From Prevotella sp. ne3005 (GTDB taxonomy: Bacteria > Bacteroidota > Bacteroidia > Bacteroidales > Bacteroidaceae): a stretch of 64,000 nt of DNA. Positions 15,234 to 22,311 of the stretch are shown here, piece by piece. Location: assembly GCF_900110085.1 (NCBI RefSeq), contig NZ_FOCK01000006.1, forward strand, positions 186,001-250,000, given 5' to 3'. The notes under the pieces were generated by a model, which did no database searches, had not been told where the DNA came from, and saw nothing but the letters and a program-made list of their open reading frames with translations. The position numbers and the translations under genes are program-made. The stretch's first letter is position 1. Every line of letters starts with the position of its first letter.

Positions 15234-17060
15234 ATGAAAATTACACTCGTACTAAGAGACAAGAAAAACGCGCTGCGACTCTCGAACAAGACTATCGAGA
15301 GTTTCATAGAGCGCATTAAGACCGATACCAAAGACGGCACGGTGGCCCGTCGGCGTAGGCAGTTCTGCATGACCGACAATCTGGAAAGCTATGACCGTCA
15401 GAATCCTTCACACCTCATTTACCCTTCGGCCGAGTATGTAAAAGACGGCAACGAAAACCTCTGCATGAAGAGCTTCAACGGTGTGGTGACTCTTACAGTA
15501 GACGGTTTGGGAAGTCCGGCAGAAACAGATGCCGTGAAGCAGGCTGCGCAGATACTGCACTATACCCTTGCCGCTTTCGTCGGACCTACTGGTAGCGAAG
15601 TCATCATCCTCGTCAGGGTAGCAGCGCCAGATAGCGAATCACTCACTGAGGAAGAGGCGGATGCATACTGTCGGGCAGGCTACCATCTGGCATCGGCCCT
15701 TTATCAGGCCATTCTGCCCAAGCCCATCACCAAGGAAACTGCTTCTGTACGCAGCTGCTTCCACATGCCCCTCGATGCTCACCCCTACTATAACGCCAAG
15801 GCCCTCGCCCTGCCTGTCAGCGAGAAGCCCCTGCCTGTCATGGAGCCTCAGCCTCAGGTGGTGATAGAAACGCCTCCCGACAACGAAGAAGCAACGGGGG
15901 CTGATATCAGCCTCGAAACCAGAAAGCTAATAGATTTCCTGAACACCCGTTACCAGTTTCGCTATAATACCACAATGGGCTACACGGAGTACAAGGACAA
16001 CAGTTACAACTATATGGACTGGCAGCCCGTAGACGACCGTGTATTGAAGGGGCTGACCATGAAAGTGCGACTTGGTGGCATCGATGCCCGCGACAATGAT
16101 GTGCGTCGCTATGTACATTCAGACATGATACGGCCCTACGATCCCATTGGCGACTACCTCTGGGAACAGTATGACAAGTGGGACGGCAAGGACCATATCC
16201 GTAGGCTCGCCAGGACGGTGCCTACGAAGAATCCGCATTGGGAAGACTGGTTCTACACGTGGTTTCTGGGGATGGTGCGCCAGTGGCAGGTGTCCTGTCA
16301 TGCCAAGTACGGCAATCAGGCCGTGCCCCTGCTTATCTCCACACAGGGTTGGAACAAGACCACCTTCTGCGAGCAGCTGTTGCCGCCGGAACTGAGCTGG
16401 GGCTATACGGGCAACCTGCAGATGGGTGATAAGCGGCAGGTGCTACAGCAGATGGCTCAGATGCTGCTCATCAACCTCGATGAGTTCAACCAGATCCCGT
16501 CTCACACTCAGCAGGGATTTTTGAAGAACATCATCACCCTTTCGTCAGTCAAGATCAAGCGACCGTATGGGCGCCATGTGGAAGACTTTCCTCGCAGGGC
16601 CTCGTTCATCGCCACCACCAATCAGGCCGATGTATTGGCCGATCCTTCCGGCAGTCGCCGATTCCTGAGCGTGGAACTCACTGGTCCCATCGACATCAGT
16701 ACACCTCCCAACTATGAGCAGCTCTATGCACAGGCCATGCAGGCCCTTCATCAGCACGATCATTACTACTTCGGCCCTGAGGAAACCCTGCAGATTATGG
16801 AGTGGAACCGAAAGTTCAGGGTGAAAAGTGCAGCCGATCATTTCTTCTTCGACTATTTCGAGCCAGCAGTCAACGAGACGGATGGTGAATGGATAAGTGC
16901 TTCAGCCATCTTCGAGTTTCTGAAGGCCAAGGTAGGCGTCAGTCTGCTGAAGCCAGTCAACGTTGCTTCTTTCGGACGCATGCTTTCCGGTATCTCCGGA
17001 CTGAAAAAGCGTGAGACAAAGCATCATACAGAGTACCTTGTACGTCGTCTAAAGCTCTGA
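15234..17060 (+). CDS. VirE-N / VapE family P-loop protein
   Basis: A 608-residue protein. Residues about 1-195 resemble the VirE N-terminal (BT4734-like) domain; about 225-560 form the VapE P-loop core. The expected Walker A is at residues 371-377 (QGWNKTT, Lys375), where the usual Gly before Lys is Asn. Walker B is LLINLDEF (Asp416, Glu417); FIATTNQADVLADPSGSRRFLSV matches the sensor/arginine-finger block of superfamily 3-like replication ATPases. About 50 C-terminal residues (KSAADHFFFDYFEPA onward) look like a small winged-helix. VapE proteins occur in phage satellites and genomic islands. A role in DNA replication of the cassette is inferred. Confidence 0.85.
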   Translation: MKITLVLRDKKNALRLSNKTIESFIERIKTDTKDGTVARRRRQFCMTDNLESYDRQNPSHLIYPSAEYVKDGNENLCMKSFNGVVTLTVDGLGSPAETDAVKQAAQILHYTLAAFVGPTGSEVIILVRVAAPDSESLTEEEADAYCRAGYHLASALYQAILPKPITKETASVRSCFHMPLDAHPYYNAKALALPVSEKPLPVMEPQPQVVIETPPDNEEATGADISLETRKLIDFLNTRYQFRYNTTMGYTEYKDNSYNYMDWQPVDDRVLKGLTMKVRLGGIDARDNDVRRYVHSDMIRPYDPIGDYLWEQYDKWDGKDHIRRLARTVPTKNPHWEDWFYTWFLGMVRQWQVSCHAKYGNQAVPLLISTQGWNKTTFCEQLLPPELSWGYTGNLQMGDKRQVLQQMAQMLLINLDEFNQIPSHTQQGFLKNIITLSSVKIKRPYGRHVEDFPRRASFIATTNQADVLADPSGSRRFLSVELTGPIDISTPPNYEQLYAQAMQALHQHDHYYFGPEETLQIMEWNRKFRVKSAADHFFFDYFEPAVNETDGEWISASAIFEFLKAKVGVSLLKPVNVASFGRMLSGISGLKKRETKHHTEYLVRRLKL

Positions 17061-17072
17061 TCTGCCATTTTA

Positions 17073-17156
17073 CTGCCACCTGCCACCCTACTGCCGCCAC
17101 CTACCATCACCTGTCATTCAAGAACTTACGACAAGTGGTGGCAGAGTGGCAGCAAA
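17073..17156 (-). repeat. Right inverted repeat of the VapE cassette (self-complementary)
   Basis: Read on the minus strand from 17156, it matches the left repeat without gaps over 84 positions. It begins 12 bp after the VapE stop and can also fold on itself (CTGCCACC against GGTGGCAG). Confidence 0.85.
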
Positions 17157-17197
17157 TAACGCAAAACTCTTCTAACGGACAGAGCTGCACATGCTCA

Positions 17198-17242
17198 ATT
17201 ATCACATTTTAGATTATCATATTTATGATTATCATATTTTCG
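17198..17242 (+). repeat. Three 15-bp tandem repeats (ATTATCATATTTTnG) upstream of the BrkB gene
   Basis: Units start at 17198, 17213 and 17228; each begins ATTATCA. They lie 33 bp before the -7 element and outside the cassette inverted repeat, so they may be an operator or an upstream AT-rich element. Confidence 0.75.
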
Positions 17243-17274
17243 ATAAAAATCTTGTAAGAAGAAAAAAATATCCT

Positions 17275-17283
17275 TACCTTTGC
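17275..17283 (+). promoter_or_regulatory. -7 element TACCTTTGC of the BrkB operon
   Basis: Perfect consensus ending 8 bp before the ATG at 17292, the same very short spacing as at wzi. Confidence 0.8.
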
Positions 17284-17291
17284 AACCGATA

Positions 17292-18224
17292 ATGAAGAAG
17301 TATCTGAAACAGGTTTTCCGTATAATGTACCTCTCCGTCCGGTTCTTTACGGCGAAGCGGGTGATGGCAGAGGCTTCGGCGCTGACTTATTCTACGCTGT
17401 TAGCCATCGTGCCGATACTCGCCGTGGTGTTCGCCATCGCCAGAGGATTCGGATACAATAAATTCATAGAGATATGGTTCCGGGAGGCGTTGTCGTCACA
17501 GCCCCAGGCTGCTGAGGCGATCATCGGCTTCGTAAACGGCTATCTGGTACATACGAAGAGCGGCGTCTTCCTCGGCGTGGGCCTGATATTCATGCTCTAC
17601 ACCGTGCTGATGCTAATGAACAATGTGGAGGAGACCTTCAACCAAATCTGGCAGGTGAACAACTCGAGGCCCATATTCAGGTCGTTCACCAACTATCTGG
17701 CCATGTTCCTGCTGTTCCCTCTTCTGCTGATTGTGCTGACGGGTGTCTCCGTCTTTATGGAGACCATCGCAAATTCCATTCCCAACTTGCTGTTATTGGG
17801 GTCGGCGATGCGCATGCTGCTCGACCTGTCATCGTATATTCTGATATCCCTGATGTTCTTTGCGCTCTATGTCTATATGCCGAACACGAAGGTGCGCCCC
17901 TCATGCGCCATCATACCCAGTATCCTAGCAGGCGTTTCCATGCAACTATTGCAGTTGGTTTACATCCATTCGCAGATCTGGGTGACGGGCTATAACGCCA
18001 TCTACGGTTCGTTTGCCGCCCTGCCGCTGTTCATGCTCTGGGTGCAGATATCGTGGACCATCTGTCTGTTTGGTGCCCAGCTCACCTACACGAACCAGAA
18101 CCTGAACCGTTTTGGCATCAATCTCGAGCCAGAGCCTAACTGGCACCCGATGGTAGACATGACAGACGACGAGCGAGGACCTGAGGCGACGGAACTCTAT
18201 TCCGACCGTCTGGACTCACTATAA
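17292..18224 (+). CDS. YihY/BrkB family inner-membrane protein
   Basis: A 310-residue protein with six hydrophobic segments. The family hallmarks are ASALTYSTLLAIVPILAVVFAIARGFG near the N-terminus, MNNVEETFNQIWQV, and AIYGSFAALPLFMLWVQISWTICLFGAQLTY before a soluble tail. The family was once called ribonuclease BN, but that activity belongs to another protein; its actual function is not settled. An in-frame TTG at 17280 sits inside the -7 element, so ATG 17292 is used. It heads an apparent operon with an S8 protease and a TlpA-like protein. Confidence 0.9.
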   Translation: MKKYLKQVFRIMYLSVRFFTAKRVMAEASALTYSTLLAIVPILAVVFAIARGFGYNKFIEIWFREALSSQPQAAEAIIGFVNGYLVHTKSGVFLGVGLIFMLYTVLMLMNNVEETFNQIWQVNNSRPIFRSFTNYLAMFLLFPLLLIVLTGVSVFMETIANSIPNLLLLGSAMRMLLDLSSYILISLMFFALYVYMPNTKVRPSCAIIPSILAGVSMQLLQLVYIHSQIWVTGYNAIYGSFAALPLFMLWVQISWTICLFGAQLTYTNQNLNRFGINLEPEPNWHPMVDMTDDERGPEATELYSDRLDSL

Positions 18225-18246
18225 TATAATGTAAAACTATTCATAT

Positions 18247-20613
18247 ATGAGAAGACTATTACTTGTAACACTATTCATGGGTGTGCTCACAGCTGGAGCG
18301 CAGGGTCTTGTAACACCAATGACCAAGGCGGCCAAGCAACAGGCGGCCATCAGTGCCAAGAAAGCTGGCACGAGAGGCGATGCCGAGTATTTTGGACGTT
18401 TCTTCGTGAACTGCAAAGAGAACACGAATGCACGACAAGTGGCTGAAGAACTCAGGGCGCTCGGTGCAAAGATCAGAGGAGTCGTGGGCGACATTGTACT
18501 GATGGAGGCACCCTACTCGAAGCTCGAGGCTATGGCAGCCGTGGAGGGCGTACTGAAAATCGACCTCGGACCAAGGATCCGCAGACAGACGGACATCACC
18601 CGAAACGTGACCCAGGCCGGTGACGTGATCAACGGCACGGGTGAGAAACTGCCTCAGGCCTATACAGGCAAGGGCGTCATGGTGGGAGTCATCGATGCCG
18701 GATTCGACCTTACACACCCGATGCTGAAAGATAAGGACGGCAACCTGCGTGTAAAGGGATACTATGTAACAGGCCGGAAAAACATGGGAGATCTAGTCAT
18801 CATCGGCCCAGATACGCTGGCGGGCTCGGCCTTCAACAAGGCAGAAGACATGCTCGACACGCTGAAGGTGAAGGAACTAGGCGGCTCACACGGCACCCAC
18901 TGTGTCACCATCGCTGCGGGTAGCACGATGAACGACGTGAAAGGCATAGGAGAACAGCCCATCGGCGGCATGGCTCCAGAGGCCGATATCCTGATCTGTT
19001 CGCTACAGGAAGATAAGGAATTCCGGCAATACTGTAAAGACAAAAATCTGGACGGGGTTGCCATAGAGTTTTATCAGGCTTTGTACTACATGCTATATGA
19101 AGCCACCAACGCCAAGAAGCCACTTGTAGCGAGCATCAGCTATAACTCGATGGACGGCTGGCACGACGGCACCAGCAACATGGCCAGAATCTTGGAGATC
19201 TGTGCAAAAAATGCGAAAATCCCCATCATGCTCTGCGCCTCCAACTCGGGTTCAGACGACGGCACCTGCTACCTCAACATGAAGAGCCAAGCCAATGACA
19301 CACTGAACGTATATGCAGGCAATGGCAATGGCGGCTATGTCTGGGGAGGCATGAAGACAACGAAGAATGTGAAGTTCGAAATCAGTATCGCCAGCGCAAT
19401 AGACGGACACGTCTACTACAAAGCGCCACTCACCTACAACTCCGACCCCAAGGTAGGAACCGTCGGCCAAGGCACCTATTTCTATATTGGAGAAAATGCC
19501 GACAACAGTCATCTGAAAGGCGAGGAGCTAAAGGCAGCAAATGAGATGCTGAAATATATTGAGAAGGGCGATCAGGTGCAATTGTGGTGTTACCAGAACA
19601 TAGGTTTGGACCAAGACGGCAAGCAGTACACCTATACGGAGCTCAATATGCAAATGAACGGTCTGGAATTCAAGAAAATACCTTACAACGGAGAAACTGG
19701 GAGAGGAGAAGACCAACTGGTATTTAAGGTCAGCATGATTCCTACGGAGGACATAGAGCTTCATGCGTGGGGTGACAATGGGTGCGAATATTTCCTCTAT
19801 GGACAGAAGAATAGCGAGCCGTGGGTAGCTGGCAACAGTAGCCTCTCCGTGGGCGACTGGAACACCTCGGGCGAGACGGTGAGCATCGGGGCCTGGTGCG
19901 CCAACAACAAACACAAGGGCCATAGCGGCAAATACACAATAGCGGATGACGTCGTAGGCGATTATGCTTACTTCAGCAGCTATGGCACAGACCTGGCTGG
20001 CCATCAACACCCCGACGTCTGTACACCTGGCCACTACGTGGTGGCAGCCGGAAACAGCTTCGACACGACAGTGCCAGACAGGTATATAATAGAGCAGAAG
20101 GAATACAGCAACCAGTTTAAGGGACAGGATACTCCACGCAGCTATCCATATCTCTGCATGAGCGGCACCTCGATGTCTACACCCGCAGCAGCCGGCATCG
20201 TGGCTCTGTGGCTACAGGCGGCTGCCGACAAGGGCAAGACACTGAGTAACGACGACATCAAGGAGATCATCAGGAACACGAGCGACACCGACAAGTTTAC
20301 CGAGGGGGCTCCCCAACGATTCGGCTCTGGTAAGATGAACGCCTATAAGGGACTGCTCTACGTGCTGGACATCAACACAAGCATCCCCACCCTCAGCAAG
20401 GAACAGCCTAAGAACGTCAGCTTCCGCGTGAATGGTGACATCGTGTATGCCGACGGAGCCGAGGACGGCATCGACGCAACGGTCTATAACCTCCAGGGGG
20501 TGGCCGTCAGACAGACAAAGGTACAGGATGGCGCCATCAATCTGGCAGGTCTCCAACAGGGTGTCTACGCCATCCAACTTGGGAAATTAGGATCAACACT
20601 CATCCGCAAATAA
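18247..20613 (+). CDS. Secreted subtilisin-like (S8) serine protease with type IX secretion-like tail
   Basis: A 788-residue protein with a signal peptide (MRRLLLVTLFMGVLTAGAQG) and an inhibitor-like propeptide segment (EYFGRFFVNCKENTNARQVAEEL). The catalytic triad is Asp150 in VGVIDAGFD, His215 in GSHGTHC and Ser642 in SGTSMSTPAAAG. About 300 residues separate the mid-domain from the Ser, indicating an inserted domain (about 340-560). The last 70 residues (VYNLQGVAVRQTKV...GVYAIQLGKLGSTLIRK) match the type A C-terminal sorting domain of the type IX secretion system, so it is probably exported to the cell surface. No gap with BrkB beyond 22 bp; same operon. Confidence 0.93.
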   Translation: MRRLLLVTLFMGVLTAGAQGLVTPMTKAAKQQAAISAKKAGTRGDAEYFGRFFVNCKENTNARQVAEELRALGAKIRGVVGDIVLMEAPYSKLEAMAAVEGVLKIDLGPRIRRQTDITRNVTQAGDVINGTGEKLPQAYTGKGVMVGVIDAGFDLTHPMLKDKDGNLRVKGYYVTGRKNMGDLVIIGPDTLAGSAFNKAEDMLDTLKVKELGGSHGTHCVTIAAGSTMNDVKGIGEQPIGGMAPEADILICSLQEDKEFRQYCKDKNLDGVAIEFYQALYYMLYEATNAKKPLVASISYNSMDGWHDGTSNMARILEICAKNAKIPIMLCASNSGSDDGTCYLNMKSQANDTLNVYAGNGNGGYVWGGMKTTKNVKFEISIASAIDGHVYYKAPLTYNSDPKVGTVGQGTYFYIGENADNSHLKGEELKAANEMLKYIEKGDQVQLWCYQNIGLDQDGKQYTYTELNMQMNGLEFKKIPYNGETGRGEDQLVFKVSMIPTEDIELHAWGDNGCEYFLYGQKNSEPWVAGNSSLSVGDWNTSGETVSIGAWCANNKHKGHSGKYTIADDVVGDYAYFSSYGTDLAGHQHPDVCTPGHYVVAAGNSFDTTVPDRYIIEQKEYSNQFKGQDTPRSYPYLCMSGTSMSTPAAAGIVALWLQAAADKGKTLSNDDIKEIIRNTSDTDKFTEGAPQRFGSGKMNAYKGLLYVLDINTSIPTLSKEQPKNVSFRVNGDIVYADGAEDGIDATVYNLQGVAVRQTKVQDGAINLAGLQQGVYAIQLGKLGSTLIRK

Positions 20614-20632
20614 AAATTAAACTATAAAGACA

Positions 20633-21733
20633 ATGAAGAAAAAACTTTTGATGGCCCTCGCCATCGTCACCATCAGTGGAATGGTAGCAGTGCCTTCAAT
20701 GGCACAAGTGAAGTATGCCGTTAGCGGAACATATACAGAAGACGGCAAGAAGGTCTACCTGATAGACCAGTTGACAGAAAAAGCTATCGACAGCGTGGTT
20801 GTTGCCGACGGTAAGTTTGCTTTCACCGGCACAGCCGATAAGGATGCCCTGATGGGCGTCAAAGCAGAGCAGGCACAGTGGACGACACCATTCTTCAACG
20901 ACGGCACGCCTATCATCATCAACGTCAATGACAGTACGTTGAAAGGCTCTCCGCTGAACGAGCGTCTGACAAAGCTCGACATTGAAATGGATCTGCCCCA
21001 AAAGATGCTGAGCAAGAAGACCGCCAACATGACCGAGGCAGAAATAAGGGCGCATCAGGATGAACTCATGGGTGACATGAACAAGATGATTGACAGTATG
21101 ATAGCCTTTGCCAACAAGGTATTCAAGGAAGAACGTAATTCACTGATACCTGTGGCATTTTCCAGCTATTACTTCATAGACAACGGCGTAGAGGCGTACG
21201 ACGAGCTGGTGAAGGAGAATGTGGTGTTTGCCAACCATCCTTTTCTGAAGAAGACCAGAGACTATGTGGAGGCTGCAACGAAGCCGAAGGATAGTCCGAA
21301 GACAGCCATCATCGGCCAGCAGTTCATCGACCTGGAGATGGCCGACCCTGACGGCAATCTGCATAAGTTGAGTGAACTCGTTGGCGAGGGCAAGTATGTG
21401 CTCGTTGATTTCTGGGCCTCATGGTGCGGTCCCTGCCGTGCAGAGATGCCGAACGTGCTGGAGGCCTACAACAAGTATCACGCCAAGGGCTTTGAGGTGA
21501 TTGGCGTTTCGTTCGACCAGAAGAAGGAGGCATGGATCAAGGCCATCGGCCAGCTCAAGATGCCGTGGCTGCAGATTTCCGACCTGAAGGGCTGGAAGTG
21601 CGCCGCTGCCCCCATCTATAATATTGATGGCATCCCCGACAACATCCTCATCGATCCGAAGGGAAAGGTCATCGACCGCGCCCTTCGTGGCAAGGCGCTA
21701 CACAACAAACTACAGAAGATCTTTGGAGAATAG
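20633..21733 (+). CDS. TlpA-like thiol-disulfide oxidoreductase with DUF4369 domain
   Basis: A 366-residue exported protein: signal peptide (MKKKLLMALAIVTISGMVAVPSMA), then a DUF4369 domain (about 28-130, KYAVSGTYTEDGKKVYLIDQLTEKAIDSVVV), a helical linker, and a thioredoxin-like AhpC/TSA domain with the redox motif WCGPC (Cys265 and Cys268) after VLVDFWAS and the cis-Pro block GIPDNILIDPKG. Such proteins reduce or rearrange disulfides in the periplasm. It follows the S8 protease by 19 bp and ends the operon, so it may help fold secreted partners; that is inference. Confidence 0.92.
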   Translation: MKKKLLMALAIVTISGMVAVPSMAQVKYAVSGTYTEDGKKVYLIDQLTEKAIDSVVVADGKFAFTGTADKDALMGVKAEQAQWTTPFFNDGTPIIINVNDSTLKGSPLNERLTKLDIEMDLPQKMLSKKTANMTEAEIRAHQDELMGDMNKMIDSMIAFANKVFKEERNSLIPVAFSSYYFIDNGVEAYDELVKENVVFANHPFLKKTRDYVEAATKPKDSPKTAIIGQQFIDLEMADPDGNLHKLSELVGEGKYVLVDFWASWCGPCRAEMPNVLEAYNKYHAKGFEVIGVSFDQKKEAWIKAIGQLKMPWLQISDLKGWKCAAAPIYNIDGIPDNILIDPKGKVIDRALRGKALHNKLQKIFGE

Positions 21734-21739
21734 CATCAA

Positions 21740-21765
21740 AAAGCCCCGCCGATTGGCGGGGCTTT
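21740..21765. terminator. Bidirectional terminator between tlpA-like gene and hsp20
   Basis: Perfect 11-bp stem, AAAGCCCCGCC and GGCGGGGCTTT with a 4-base loop, between two converging genes. Confidence 0.92.
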
Positions 21766-21771
21766 AGTTTG

Positions 21772-22197
21772 TTATGCAATATCAATTTGGCGTGATACCT
21801 TCACCTTCTCTTCGATGACCTTCGGGAGTTCGACGGTGAGTACGCCGTGCTCAACCTTGGCAGAGATATCCTCCTTCTTCACATCGTCCGGCAGAATCAG
21901 GGTCTGCTCGAACTTTGAGTAAGAGAACTCACGACGCAGATAGCGCGTGTTCTTGTCTTCCTCCTTCTTCTCGTTCTTGCTCTCCATCTTGATGATCAGG
22001 TTGCCCTCATCGTTGATGTGAACATTGAAATCCTCCTTTTTCATGCCCGGTGCGGCCAACTCTACGGTATAGGCCTTGTCGCTTTCTTTCACATTGATAG
22101 CGGGAGCCGTGCAATTTGCCTTCGGCATAAAGTCCGTATCAAACAAATCATTGAACACACTAGGAATCCAACTGTTACTTCTCATTACTGGCATCAT
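21772..22197 (-). CDS. Hsp20/alpha-crystallin family small heat-shock protein
   Basis: A 141-residue ATP-independent chaperone that holds unfolding proteins. The alpha-crystallin domain runs from about 30 to 130 (APAINVKESDKAYTVELAAPGMKKEDFNVHI... VEHGVLTVELPK), with the short N-terminal MRSNSWIPSVFNDLFD arm and C-terminal tail with the IxI-like QIDIA. It is a single gene with a strong Shine-Dalgarno site and without an obvious TAnnTTTGC, which suggests control by a different sigma factor or regulator. Confidence 0.95.
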   Translation of the reverse strand: MMPVMRSNSWIPSVFNDLFDTDFMPKANCTAPAINVKESDKAYTVELAAPGMKKEDFNVHINDEGNLIIKMESKNEKKEEDKNTRYLRREFSYSKFEQTLILPDDVKKEDISAKVEHGVLTVELPKVIEEKVKVSRQIDIA

Positions 22198-22203
22198 AAT
22201 CTT

Positions 22204-22212
22204 TACCTCCTA
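22204..22212 (-). promoter_or_regulatory. Strong Shine-Dalgarno TAGGAGGTA before hsp20
   Basis: Perfect complement to the 16S 3' end, 6 bp before the ATG at 22197. This is unusual in this window, where leaders are A-rich without SD sites. Confidence 0.85.
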
Positions 22213-22311
22213 ATTATATTTTTAATTGTTATACATGTTAACTATTTTAGTGATTGCCTTTCGGCTTTCACACACTAACATGCAAGTTAAATGCCAGAGG
22301 ATTTCCTGCTG

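Larger units (their letters stand above)
14483..17156. mobile_element. Two-gene VapE cassette bounded by 84-bp inverted repeats
   Basis: The 2,674-bp unit starts 11 bp after the trpB stop. Its ends align as inverted repeats over 84 bp without gaps, 66 of 84 positions identical by hand count, the outermost 21 bp perfect. Inside are a promoter, a Cys-rich protein gene, three 22-bp-spaced iteron-like palindromes and a VirE-N/VapE protein gene. No transposase or integrase is present and no target duplication was seen in the flanks. It may be a mobile unit moved in trans, a replicon-like satellite, or a fixed locus with paired hairpins. The inverted-repeat structure is directly visible; mobility is inferred. 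Confidence 0.55.

Noticed and set aside
14473..17170. Target-site duplication flanking the VapE cassette
   Set aside because: Bases just outside the two inverted repeats (ending CCTCCCTC on the left, TAACGCAA on the right) show no matching short direct repeat.
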